From NCBI GenBank assembly GCA_041781135.1, contig JBHAZV010000034.1, positions 1 through 24,704 of the forward strand: DNA of 24,704 nucleotides, in the 5' to 3' direction. Position 1 is the first letter of the stretch; each line of letters begins with the position of its first letter. The notes beneath the pieces were generated by a model. The model had not been told where the DNA came from and did no database searches. It saw only the letters and a list, made by a program, of their open reading frames with translations. Of this stretch, positions 9,106 through 17,142 are shown piece after piece. The position numbers and the translations under genes are program-made. This DNA comes from JAUMXJ01 sp041781135. GTDB taxonomy: Bacteria > Bacillota > Clostridia > Peptostreptococcales > Acidaminobacteraceae.

Positions 9106-10005
9106 TTACTCGCCCTCTATACGCCTTATCAATTCTCTTAGCTCATAAACCGAGAAGTTCTGTATCTTTCCGCAGAAATGACACTGTGTCTGGGCGCCTC
9201 CATCCTCATGAATCATCTTCTTTAGCTCGTCGGCTCCAAGCCTGAACAAACCTTCGAGCATCTTGGAACGCTTGCAGCCGCAATGGTAACGCAACGCATA
9301 ACTCTCAAGCTCGACGAGTCCGAGATCACCCATAAGTTTTTTAGCCGTGACAGCGATGTCGACAGTATCCTGTATGCTCTGCGAAACTCCGTCCTTATGT
9401 GCAAGCTGTTTTTCGAGATAATCTATCGTCTCGTCGCTTGCGCCCGGCAACAGCTGGATGATTATTCCTCCCGCTGCCCTGACATTCGCTTCGGCGCTCG
9501 ACAGATGCACGCCAAGCTCTACCGCAGTGGCTATCTGCTCGCTCTGGGCAAAATAGTGCGCAAGATCGTCGGCTATTCCTCCGCCTTGGATCTCCACCTG
9601 CCCAACAAACGGTTCTCCTCTTCCTATATCCCTTATGACGAATAATGTTCCATTGCCGACTGCGCGCGGCACATCGAGCGCACCGTTCGCATCATAAATC
9701 GACTCAACCTTTGTATAATTTGAAGCAACCTTTACATTGCCCTTTGTATCCGCAACGGCGATCGCCTGTCGCATTAGCGAATCGCCTTTTATCTGTATGC
9801 TGACCGTTTCTTCGTCTATCTTGCTCATCATACCCATCATAAGAGCTGCTGTAGCAAGCCTTCCAAGTATCATTGCCGACATTGGGGATGCGTCGTGTAT
9901 TCGCCTGAGTTCCTCTACCGTCTGAGTCGTATCCGCAAAGTAAATCCTCACTTCCCTGTTTTTAGAAACTCCTGTTACAAGTTTATCCATTCTCTGCTTG
10001 CTCAT
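9106..10005 (-). CDS. hslO: Hsp33 redox-regulated chaperone
   Basis: A 299-residue cytosolic holdase activated by oxidative unfolding. The start chosen is the ATG at 10005, 17 codons inside the longest frame, because a GGAGGTGTGAA site precedes it and the protein then begins at the usual Hsp33 position. The C-terminal zinc/redox switch is complete: C242-x-C244 and C275-x-x-C278. The conserved region around residues 50-150 fits the Hsp33 core. It lies 74 bases after the CPBP protease gene; a small stem (about 10063-10077) occupies the gap but has no T-tract, so co-transcription is possible. Confidence 0.95.
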   Translation of the reverse strand: MSKQRMDKLVTGVSKNREVRIYFADTTQTVEELRRIHDASPMSAMILGRLATAALMMGMMSKIDEETVSIQIKGDSLMRQAIAVADTKGNVKVASNYTKVESIYDANGALDVPRAVGNGTLFVIRDIGRGEPFVGQVEIQGGGIADDLAHYFAQSEQIATAVELGVHLSSAEANVRAAGGIIIQLLPGASDETIDYLEKQLAHKDGVSQSIQDTVDIAVTAKKLMGDLGLVELESYALRYHCGCKRSKMLEGLFRLGADELKKMIHEDGGAQTQCHFCGKIQNFSVYELRELIRRIEGE

Positions 10006-10079
10006 TTCACACCTCCAAAATTTCACAAAAATTTTTATATAATCCCCTTCGGGCAATTAACCGTGCCGAAAATCCGGCA

Positions 10080-11267
10080 TCAAATTGTTCCGAAAAACTG
10101 GATATACTGCAAAAATGAATACGCAGCGACCAACAGCAGCATAAGCAGAGCAGGCACTATGCCAAACGCACCCCTGCGCGACTCCCAAAGGCTGTAATGT
10201 TCCGAAACATAGTCAAGCCTTTCCTCTACCGGCGCGCCGATAAGCTCGCTTCTGCGCTTAGGATATGAACGCTTAATAGACCTGAGCAGCACACGAATCG
10301 CCAGCGCACACACGACGATCACAGCCAAAAGTATCACGGCTATTACTGTAAACTGCGCAGGCGTAATCGTCCCCGATGCAGATGCACCCGCAGCGACGGC
10401 TAATTCCTCATTTCCAAGCTTCTTTGTAGCCCAGAACCCAAGCAGCACCGCCCAGGTATTATTCATAAAATGCCCGAAAATCGCCGGAAAAATTGAACCT
10501 GTCGTCTGTGTCACATGCGCAAATATAAGACCTAAAAAAATCGGGGAAAGCAGATTTCCAAGATTGAAATGGAACAGCCCGAACAGCACCGCAGAAATAA
10601 TCGCAGCCTTTCTGTAACCCATATTTTTTTCAAAAGACGAAAGCAGCGCGCCTCTAAACATAAATTCCTCGCATATGCCCGCAGAAACCGCGATTGTAAA
10701 TATCGACATAAACAAGCCGGATGCCTCGCTCGCTATCGGAAGTTCCGGCGTGGCATATGTGCCAAACTGCGTGATTATATAAACGGCGACTGCATTCAGC
10801 GCCATCGATATCGGAAGCGCAAAAATCCCCATAAAGAACACCTTGACATACACCGAAAATTTTGCGCTTCTAAGCCGAAAAAAGCTTTTGAAATCCTGCC
10901 TTGTTATAGCCGCGTAAAGCACGGCGCATCCAAGTATTATTCCAAACTCGGTCACGAGCAGACCGCTTACGACATCCCGCATCTGAAGCCAGCCGCCGAG
11001 CGTAACAAAAACAGATGCGGCAGCTACACAAAACAGCATGCCAAATGTATTAAACCGCCTTTCAAAAGCGGCTGCTGCGCCCTCGGCATCGGCAACCGCT
11101 GCAGCACAAACGGCCGCCGATGCATAACAAGAAGCCATCGGAGCATCGCAAGCATTAGCTGCTCCACGTTCATTCATAGCGTTCGTATCATTCGTAGCGT
11201 TAATATCTTTCGTATCATTCATAGCGTTCTTATCCCTCGTATAGTTCGCGTTATTGATATTACTCAT
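10080..11267 (-). CDS. CPBP-family intramembrane metalloprotease
   Basis: A 395-residue membrane protein. About residues 72-290 contain six or more hydrophobic segments with the CPBP/Abi motifs: EExxxR with E200, E201 and R205, then H233 in the FxxxH-like motif and H266-x-x-x-N270. Known relatives cleave membrane substrates (CAAX-type processing, or bacteriocin immunity); the substrate here is unknown. The N-terminal 70 residues are odd: an Asn/Asp/Thr-rich tract coded by short DNA repeats and then an Ala-rich stretch, neither expected in this family. The ribosome binding site before the annotated ATG is weak, so translation could begin at a later ATG. A further pair of C-terminal transmembrane segments follows the protease core. 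Confidence 0.85.
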   Translation of the reverse strand: MSNINNANYTRDKNAMNDTKDINATNDTNAMNERGAANACDAPMASCYASAAVCAAAVADAEGAAAAFERRFNTFGMLFCVAAASVFVTLGGWLQMRDVVSGLLVTEFGIILGCAVLYAAITRQDFKSFFRLRSAKFSVYVKVFFMGIFALPISMALNAVAVYIITQFGTYATPELPIASEASGLFMSIFTIAVSAGICEEFMFRGALLSSFEKNMGYRKAAIISAVLFGLFHFNLGNLLSPIFLGLIFAHVTQTTGSIFPAIFGHFMNNTWAVLLGFWATKKLGNEELAVAAGASASGTITPAQFTVIAVILLAVIVVCALAIRVLLRSIKRSYPKRRSELIGAPVEERLDYVSEHYSLWESRRGAFGIVPALLMLLLVAAYSFLQYIQFFGTI

Positions 11268-11305
11268 GTCACTTTTTTACTCTTGTCATTCGCATTATTG
11301 ATATT
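11169..11305 (-). repeat. Short imperfect repeats at the start of the CPBP gene
   Basis: Read on the minus strand, an 18-base unit beginning AACGCTATGAATGATACG occurs about three times in 11228-11169, one copy followed by a 9-base insert and one copy trimmed by one base. A separate 17-base sequence at 11261-11245, inside the gene just after its ATG, also occurs with one mismatch at 11305-11289 in the non-coding spacer upstream. Together they suggest local slippage or duplication across the start of the gene. Confidence 0.7.
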
Positions 11306-11310
11306 TTTTA

Positions 11311-12507
11311 TCATTTACCGGTTGGTTTTTCTTCCGTTATATATCCCCTGCTTATAAGGAGATTTAGATATGCCCTCGGTCCGTTTGCAAGCACGTCGGG
11401 AACAAAATCAAACTCTGCGCTGTGAAGCGGATTTACCAGCCCTTTTTCCTCATTGCGCGTACCGACGAAAAAAAACAGTCCCGGAATTACCTCCTGATAA
11501 AAAGAAAAATCCTCGCTGATCATCTGAGGCTTTATCCTGTCCGCATTGGGATTCAGTCCGAAAAACTCCTCGGCTAATTCCGCGTCGTTATTGACCGGCG
11601 GATATTTGTGATCCACCCAAAACTCGAACTTCACACCATGGGCTATTTCAATCGCTGCAGCGATTTCGCGCATCCGCTTTTCAACATATAGTGCCTGCTC
11701 TCTGCTAAAGGTTCGAAAGACCCCCTCCATGTACGCTTCTTTGGCTATGATATTTCTGCGTTCGCCCGCGCGAATAGAGCCGATGGTAAATACAGCAGTT
11801 TCGACAGGATCGGTATTACGCGAGACAATTTGCTGAATATTAGTTGTAAAATGAGCGGCGGCAAGCAGCGCGTCTATCCCAAGGTGCGGCATCGCAGCAT
11901 GTGCGCTTACTCCTCTTACAGTGATATTAAAATCCGTTCCAAGCGCCATAAACGGCCCTGCCGCAGTTGCATACCTGCCTTCCGGAATGCTTGGATGAAG
12001 ATGTATGCCAAATATCTGCCTGACCTTGTAACGCTCTATAAAACCTGTCTTTATCAGCGGCGCCGCTCCTCCAACGCTCTCTTCCGCAGGCTGGAACACA
12101 AAGACAAAATCGCAGCTTCTCCTGACATCCGTCCTCGTCAGTATTCGCACCATTCCAAGCAGCATCGACATATGCCCGTCGTGTCCGCAGGCGTGCATTT
12201 TGCCGGGATTAAGCGACGGATAACTGCAGCGCGTATTTTCGCAAACAGGCAGAGCATCCATATCGGAACGAAAAGCAATCGCAAAATCCGCGTCGGTACT
12301 TGCACGCAAAAAACCGATAACGGCGGTGTCGTGCTTCTCGTACGGCACGCCCATTTCCTCTAATTCTCTTATGATAAATTCCTGTGTTTTGTATTCCTCA
12401 TTTGCAAGCTCCGGCATCTGATGAAGCGTACGCCTGCATGATTTCATATATTCGAGCGCGCCCGCGACGAGCGCTTCTCTAAACTCCAATTCCGATTCAG
12501 TAATCAA
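11311..12507 (-). CDS. M20D-family amidohydrolase (N-acyl-amino-acid / peptide hydrolase)
   Basis: A 398-residue metal-dependent hydrolase of the hippurate hydrolase / IAA-amino-acid hydrolase / N-acyl-amino-acid amidohydrolase group, cutting amide bonds of acylated amino acids or small peptides. The opening RRTLHQMPE (about 25-33), metal ligands C107 and H109 in HACGHDGH, E142/E143 in FQPAEE, H169, and C-terminal H362 are all visible. The dimerisation (lid) domain spans roughly 187-300. The start is a TTG with AGAGGA upstream, 12 bases after the hpt stop; the next ATG would cut into the conserved N-terminus. It is cytosolic, with no signal peptide. The exact substrate cannot be read. Confidence 0.9.
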   Translation of the reverse strand: MITESELEFREALVAGALEYMKSCRRTLHQMPELANEEYKTQEFIIRELEEMGVPYEKHDTAVIGFLRASTDADFAIAFRSDMDALPVCENTRCSYPSLNPGKMHACGHDGHMSMLLGMVRILTRTDVRRSCDFVFVFQPAEESVGGAAPLIKTGFIERYKVRQIFGIHLHPSIPEGRYATAAGPFMALGTDFNITVRGVSAHAAMPHLGIDALLAAAHFTTNIQQIVSRNTDPVETAVFTIGSIRAGERRNIIAKEAYMEGVFRTFSREQALYVEKRMREIAAAIEIAHGVKFEFWVDHKYPPVNNDAELAEEFFGLNPNADRIKPQMISEDFSFYQEVIPGLFFFVGTRNEEKGLVNPLHSAEFDFVPDVLANGPRAYLNLLISRGYITEEKPTGK

Positions 12508-12519
12508 CTCTGTCCTCTG

Positions 12520-13053
12520 CTAATCCTCAAAAAACGCAAGAATGTTGCGTTCATTTCTGTAATAATCCCCATAATTCAGTCCATAGCCCACTATAAACAT
12601 ATCGGGTATCTCGAAACCTACATAGTCTGCAGTGTATTCTGTCTGCCTTCGGGAAGGTTTGTCGAGCAGCACGCACGCCTTTAGTGACTTCGGCGATTTT
12701 GAACGAAGATGCTCAAGCACTCCCGTCATTGTGAGCGCGGTATCGGTAATATCATCGACAACAAGCACATCGTACTCGGAAAGATCATCCGGCGTAGGGT
12801 CGGTTATCTGAAGCCGCCCGCTGTTGACTGTTCCATGCCCATACATAGAGGTTGTAATAAATTCGATCCTCACAGGCAGTTCGATCTCGCGAACCAAGTC
12901 CGCAGCAAACACAAAGCTGCCCTTGAGCAGCGAAATCACAAGCAGCTTCCTATCGCGATAATCTGCTGTTATGCGGCTTCCGAGCTCTCTGACCCTGTTT
13001 CTTATCTCGTTGTGATCGTATACCACCTTAACATTTTTATAAACGATGTCCAT
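12520..13053 (-). CDS. hpt: Hypoxanthine phosphoribosyltransferase
   Basis: A 177-residue purine-salvage enzyme converting hypoxanthine or guanine plus PRPP to IMP or GMP. The start at 13053 is chosen because GGGGGT precedes it and the protein then begins with a typical Hpt N-terminus; an upstream in-frame ATG at 13086 has no ribosome binding site. Motifs: LLKGSFVF (43-50), the SMYG flexible-loop motif (69-72), the PRPP loop VLVVDDITDTALTM (96-109), and the C-terminal base-binding region PDMFIVGYGLNYGDYYRN (150-167). The PRPP loop is slightly unusual, with D for the common E and A for the common G, but the key aspartates remain. Confidence 0.95.
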   Translation of the reverse strand: MDIVYKNVKVVYDHNEIRNRVRELGSRITADYRDRKLLVISLLKGSFVFAADLVREIELPVRIEFITTSMYGHGTVNSGRLQITDPTPDDLSEYDVLVVDDITDTALTMTGVLEHLRSKSPKSLKACVLLDKPSRRQTEYTADYVGFEIPDMFIVGYGLNYGDYYRNERNILAFFED

Positions 13054-13149
13054 TATGACCCCCAGCTGAATATGAGTATTTATCATTATACTACACGAAT
13101 ACCACTATAGTCCGTTGAACTGCCATATTTAATATTGTTGTAAAATTTC

Positions 13150-14094
13150 TTAAAAAAATCCCGCCGCTTTATAAATGCTGATAAAAACAAAAAGCGTAAG
13201 CGATGAAAGCGATGTGCCGTAAACCAAAAGCTGCGCTGCAAGGCGCTCATTTCCACCCATCTGCTGCGCCATCGTGTAGGAGGTGACGGAAGTGGGACTT
13301 CCAAACAGCACCAAAATCAGCGCAAGAGCTTCTCCTCTAAATCCGAGCATCAGCGCAGCCGCAGTGGCAACTGCCGGTATCAGCGCCAACCTAAACAACA
13401 GAGCCTCTACAAGGTAGAATACGCTGCCGGATCCTCGCGCAAACACAAACCTGCCGCCAAGCGCCATCAAGGCAATCGGTATCGCTGCGTCCGCAAGGCT
13501 GCGCAATATATGAAGCGTCATCCCGTGAAGCCTGTATCCGAAAGCATTCAGCAGCACCGCAGCTGCGGCCGCTGCAAGAAGCGGATTTTTTGCCATATCC
13601 CTCAGCATTTTGGAAAAACTGAAGCTGCTGCCGGAATATATGGTGAGCACAACTATCGCAAGTACATTAAACGCAGGAATTACGGCCGCGGTGAGTATTC
13701 CCGCAAGACCGGAAGGTGCATGGCCAAGTATTCTCTCCGTAAGCGGAATGCCGAAAAGTATAAAGTTTGTTCTGAAAGACGCCTGTATAAAGACGCTTCT
13801 GTCGGTGTTCGGAATATTCCGCATCTGGTAGAGTGTCCAAAAAAACACCACTGCTATTATCAGCGCGATAACGGAAAACGCAAGCACACCGGCAAAATCG
13901 ATATCTCCAAGCTCCGAGCCATAAATATTCAAAAAGAGATTGGCCGGAAGAACGGTGTGAAACGCCAGCTTATTTATGTCGATAAAACTCTCGGCCCTTA
14001 TTTTAAGAAGCCTCTTAGAGGCATATCCAATACTTAAGTAACAAAAAAAAGGCAGTATGCAGGACAGCGAAAACAACAATATATCAGCGTTCAT
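13150..14094 (-). CDS. AEC-family (auxin efflux carrier-like) membrane transporter
   Basis: A 314-residue transporter with about ten hydrophobic segments and the family's C-terminal signature around GSPTSVTSYTMAQQMGG. Characterised bacterial AEC proteins carry malate, malonate or other organic anions; the substrate here is unknown. The start at 14094 (ATG) is preceded by GCGGAG at seven bases; a TTG five codons upstream is less likely. The start overlaps the end of a 21-codon ORF that has a stronger ribosome binding site, suggesting translational coupling. It is the first large gene after a clear promoter and probably leads hpt and the M20D gene, although 96 bases separate it from hpt. Confidence 0.9.
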   Translation of the reverse strand: MNADILLFSLSCILPFFCYLSIGYASKRLLKIRAESFIDINKLAFHTVLPANLFLNIYGSELGDIDFAGVLAFSVIALIIAVVFFWTLYQMRNIPNTDRSVFIQASFRTNFILFGIPLTERILGHAPSGLAGILTAAVIPAFNVLAIVVLTIYSGSSFSFSKMLRDMAKNPLLAAAAAAVLLNAFGYRLHGMTLHILRSLADAAIPIALMALGGRFVFARGSGSVFYLVEALLFRLALIPAVATAAALMLGFRGEALALILVLFGSPTSVTSYTMAQQMGGNERLAAQLLVYGTSLSSLTLFVFISIYKAAGFF

Positions 14095-14149
14095 CAACAC
14101 GCTCCGCAAATTTGTATTCTGCGCCTGCTTCTATTGCTGCACTTAACAT
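14084..14149 (-). CDS. Small upstream ORF (21 residues) coupled to the AEC gene
   Basis: An ATG at 14149 follows an excellent GGGGAGGT site at five bases. It opens a 21-residue peptide beginning MLSAAIEAGAEYKF and ending in charged residues; its stop lies inside the AEC gene, 11 bases overlapping. It lies just downstream of the promoter at 14173-14201. It has no recognisable domain. It could be a leader peptide that sets translation of the transporter, or a chance frame that merely loads ribosomes. Confidence 0.5.
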   Translation of the reverse strand: MLSAAIEAGAEYKFAERVDER

Positions 14150-14172
14150 ACCGCACCTCCCCATACACAGTA

Positions 14173-14201
14173 ATTATAGACCTTTTTGACGATTTGCTCA
14201 A
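14173..14201 (-). promoter_or_regulatory. Sigma-A-type promoter upstream of the AEC gene
   Basis: On the minus strand, TTGAGC (14201-14196), a 17-base spacer and a perfect TATAAT (14178-14173). It lies about 24 bases before the small upstream ORF and after the pepA terminator, so it starts a new transcription unit. Confidence 0.75.
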
Positions 14202-14224
14202 ATTTCCCATCACCGCAAAAAATT

Positions 14225-14253
14225 CCCCTCCGAAGACTACGCTCCGGAAGGGG
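14225..14253 (-). terminator. Intrinsic terminator after the M17 aminopeptidase
   Basis: On the minus strand a stem CCCCTTCCG / CGGAGGGG (one bulged T) with a 12-base loop is followed by AATTTTTT. It closes the pepP-pepA operon about 35 bases after the stop codon. Confidence 0.8.
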
Positions 14254-14286
14254 ATGTTACAAAAAACAAATATTTCGCCTTTCTGA

Positions 14287-15762
14287 TTACTTTTCAGAAC
14301 AGCAGCAGCCGCTTTCTTCTCCGCAATCGCCGCCCTTTGACATCTTCTTTGCAAGATGGATGAGCGGTCTGACGGTAGAACCTGTGCCGCCCTTGGAATA
14401 ACGCGCTCCCGGCTTAGAAGTAAACGCAGGGCCTGCAATATCAAGATGCACCCAAGGAGTCTCGCCGACAAAAGCCTCTATAAACAGCCCTGCCGCCATC
14501 ATACCCGGCTGCGCGCTGTTTGTAAGATCGGCGTAATCGTGTTTAAGCGCCTCCTTGTACTCATCAAAAACAGGCATTCTCCAGATTTTTTCACCGCATT
14601 TATCATAAGCCTTAATCACTTGGCCTATAAATTCATCGTTATTTGTTATTGTCGCAGTGACATTTGCGCCAAGCGCCCTGATCGCAGCGCCTGTGAGAGT
14701 TGCAACGTCTACCAGCCTGCTTACCTTTTCTTCTCTGAGGATGTATGTAACGGCGTCTACAAGCGTCAGCCTGCCCTCCGCGTCGGTATTGTCAACAAAA
14801 ATCGACTTTCCGCCCATTGAGCCTATGATGTCGCCTGGCTTGTACGAGCTGCCCGATACCATATTTTCGCAAGCCGCAACTACCGCAGTTACATTTACAG
14901 GAAGCTTAAGCTTTGCAATTCCCGCGATTGCGCTTATCACAGCTGCTGCGCCTCCCATATCGCACTTCATAGTGACCATGCCTTCGGTCGGTTTGATTGA
15001 AAGTCCGCCTGAATCATATGTCAGACCTTTACCTACAAATCCAAGCACGTCACCCGAATCCGGCGCGCCCTTGTACCTCATGACTATAAGCTTAGGCTCG
15101 TTGACAGACGCTCCGCCAACCGCCAAGAATGCCGACATTCCAAGCTTTTCGCATTCTGCTCTGCCTTTGACTTCTACCTGTATCCCGCGCGCTTCGCACT
15201 CCGCCTTTGCAAGTTCCGCCAGCTTGGCAGGAGTCATTTCGTTTGCAGGCATATTCACGAGTTTTCTGCCATACACATTGTATTCGCCGAGCACACGCCC
15301 GTATTCAAACGCCTTTTCATTGTACTTGAATCCCTTAAAATAAAGGTTTTTAACTGTCGAAGGTTTTTTATCGGATTTATAATCGTCAAATACATAATCC
15401 GTCATTGTGAATATCTCGCCAAGAGCGCGGGAAAGCCGTTTTTCCTTTCCTGAGACATTCTCAAAATCAAAACCGATATTTACAGCCTTTCTGCCCTTTA
15501 GGTACGAAAATGCCTTTGCTAAAGCGTCAAACAGCTTTTCATCGACTGATTCGGCTCCTCCGACGAGAACCACATCGTAAATTTTGCCGTCATGTACAAC
15601 CGCAGTCGTGCCAACCTCGCCGGCTTTAGCTTCAAATAAACCCTTTGCTTTAAGAGCCTCGTACTGTGCGCTAACGCAGCTGCAGACAGGCGCATCCTTA
15701 GCCACAAGATATACGAACGAATCTACATCCGCCCAGCCCCAGTCAAAAAATTTCTGATCCAT
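14287..15762 (-). CDS. pepA: M17-family leucyl aminopeptidase
   Basis: A 491-residue cytosolic aminopeptidase with two catalytic metal ions, releasing N-terminal residues from peptides. The C-terminal catalytic domain has K245 and D250 in VGKGLTYDSGG, K257, D268, and D327, E329 and R331 in NTDAEGRL, the full M17 metal/catalytic set. The N-terminal domain (about 1-150) is poorly conserved, as usual. Start: GGAGGAAGT before the ATG; it begins 12 bases after the pepP-like gene, forming a peptidase operon. Odd feature: the last 13 residues, DCGEESGCCCSEK, carry four cysteines, which is not normal for the family and could bind metal or be a recent extension. Confidence 0.95.
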   Translation of the reverse strand: MDQKFFDWGWADVDSFVYLVAKDAPVCSCVSAQYEALKAKGLFEAKAGEVGTTAVVHDGKIYDVVLVGGAESVDEKLFDALAKAFSYLKGRKAVNIGFDFENVSGKEKRLSRALGEIFTMTDYVFDDYKSDKKPSTVKNLYFKGFKYNEKAFEYGRVLGEYNVYGRKLVNMPANEMTPAKLAELAKAECEARGIQVEVKGRAECEKLGMSAFLAVGGASVNEPKLIVMRYKGAPDSGDVLGFVGKGLTYDSGGLSIKPTEGMVTMKCDMGGAAAVISAIAGIAKLKLPVNVTAVVAACENMVSGSSYKPGDIIGSMGGKSIFVDNTDAEGRLTLVDAVTYILREEKVSRLVDVATLTGAAIRALGANVTATITNNDEFIGQVIKAYDKCGEKIWRMPVFDEYKEALKHDYADLTNSAQPGMMAAGLFIEAFVGETPWVHLDIAGPAFTSKPGARYSKGGTGSTVRPLIHLAKKMSKGGDCGEESGCCCSEK

Positions 15763-15774
15763 ACTTCCTCCGTT

Positions 15775-17070
15775 TTATTTTTTATTCTTTTTTGCAGCAG
15801 CTGCAGTCTTTGTCGAATTGGAGCCGCGCCTCTTTTTTGCCTCTGCCATAATTGCCTCGATCTCGTCGGGATCTTTAGGAATCATGTTGGAAAGCACTTC
15901 GTTGCCCGACTTGGTTATCAGCACATCGTCCTCTATTCTGATACCGATATTTTCTTCTGCAATATACAGCCCCGGCTCGACTGTAAGCACCATTCCCGCC
16001 TTGAGCTCTGTATCCCTCGGCCCTACATCATGAACATCGAGTCCGAGATAATGACTTACGCCGTGATAATAATACTTAGCAAGCTCTTCTTCATTCTTGA
16101 CCAGCCCAATCTTTTTCAGACTTGCAAGCAGCGACTTCTTGCAGGTCTTGTTGAGTTCCTCAAACTTTGTGCCGGGTTTCATTACTTTGATAACATCCGC
16201 CTGCGCCTTGAGGACTATCTCGTATATCTGCCGCTGACGCTCAGTAAACTTGCCATTTACAGGGAATGTCCTCGAAATATCCGCAGCGTACTCCTTGTAC
16301 TCCGAACCGAGATCCATAAGAACTAAAGTTCCATCCTTTAGCATATTGTCGTTGCTGACATAATGCAGTATAACGCCGTTTTCTCCGGAAGCCGCAATAG
16401 TTTCAAAGGAATTCTTCTCGCCTCTGCGCGCAAGCTGGTACGCAAACTCCGCTTCCAACTCGTACTCCATCATTCCGGGCTCTGCCACCTCATAAAGGCG
16501 TCTTACCCCTATATCGGTGAGATTTATAGCCTCGCGCATCTGGTCTATTTCGTGCTTTTCCTTTATGACCCTCATCGATGCCAGAACATTACTGATATTC
16601 CCGATTCTCACGTGAGGATACTTGCCTGTTATTGATTTTGCAAACTCTTCTTCCAATCTCTCGCGGTCATTGTATCTGTACCTTGCAATATCGAGCATTA
16701 CAGCTTCGGTATCCCCACTATATATCATGCCGCTCAGCCACGCGGTAAAGTTTTCGGTATAGTCGATATCTTCGATTCCGGAAATTTCCTTTGCCTGCTC
16801 CTTTGTCAGCTTGCGTCCTACCCATTTTTCTACATCATAATTAGGTTTCTCTATAAAAAGCCGGATTTTCACGCCTTTTTCCGTACAGCTTACGGCCACT
16901 TTGTAATCCTCGCATTTAAGTCCCGTCAGATAGAAAAAATTCTTATTTGTTCTGAGCCTGTAGCTTGAATCCGCCGTACTCTCCGGCGCAAGACCTGCAA
17001 AAACAATCGCGGTTTCGCCCTTTTTAAGGGTCTTAGCCAATTTTTCGAGTCGCTTAACATAAATCGACAT
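15775..17070 (-). CDS. pepP: M24B Xaa-Pro aminopeptidase
   Basis: A 431-residue pita-bread metallopeptidase that removes N-terminal residues preceding proline. The N-terminal domain (about 1-165) is followed by the catalytic domain, with ligands D253, D264, H340 (in HGVSHYLGLDVHD), E365 (EPGLYI) and E380 (RIEDD), the complete two-metal site. H336 and H347 match the catalytic histidines of the E. coli AMPP class. AGGAGG precedes the ATG at seven bases. The gene leads the operon with the M17 aminopeptidase; together they would degrade imported or turnover peptides including proline-containing ones. The C-terminus ends in a Lys/Ala/Arg-rich tail of about 20 residues outside the fold. Confidence 0.95.
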   Translation of the reverse strand: MSIYVKRLEKLAKTLKKGETAIVFAGLAPESTADSSYRLRTNKNFFYLTGLKCEDYKVAVSCTEKGVKIRLFIEKPNYDVEKWVGRKLTKEQAKEISGIEDIDYTENFTAWLSGMIYSGDTEAVMLDIARYRYNDRERLEEEFAKSITGKYPHVRIGNISNVLASMRVIKEKHEIDQMREAINLTDIGVRRLYEVAEPGMMEYELEAEFAYQLARRGEKNSFETIAASGENGVILHYVSNDNMLKDGTLVLMDLGSEYKEYAADISRTFPVNGKFTERQRQIYEIVLKAQADVIKVMKPGTKFEELNKTCKKSLLASLKKIGLVKNEEELAKYYYHGVSHYLGLDVHDVGPRDTELKAGMVLTVEPGLYIAEENIGIRIEDDVLITKSGNEVLSNMIPKDPDEIEAIMAEAKKRRGSNSTKTAAAAKKNKK

Positions 17071-17084
17071 ACAAACCTCCTATC

Positions 17085-17099
17085 GCATACCTTGTATGC
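17085..17099. promoter_or_regulatory. Possible operator palindrome between promoter and pepP
   Basis: GCATAC and GTATGC are perfect inverted arms around three bases, placed between the promoter and the ribosome binding site of pepP. The position suits a repressor site or short mRNA stem, but the length is modest and no regulator is known. Confidence 0.3.
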
Positions 17100-17113
17100 T
17101 GCAACTGAGAATC

Positions 17114-17142
17114 ATTATAGCATATATCAAGCACCGCCTCAA
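17114..17142 (-). promoter_or_regulatory. Promoter of the pepP-pepA operon
   Basis: On the minus strand, TTGAGG (17142-17137), a 17-base spacer ending in TGC (extended -10) and a perfect TATAAT (17119-17114). The -35 box overlaps the stop codon of the upstream hydrolase gene. Confidence 0.78.
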
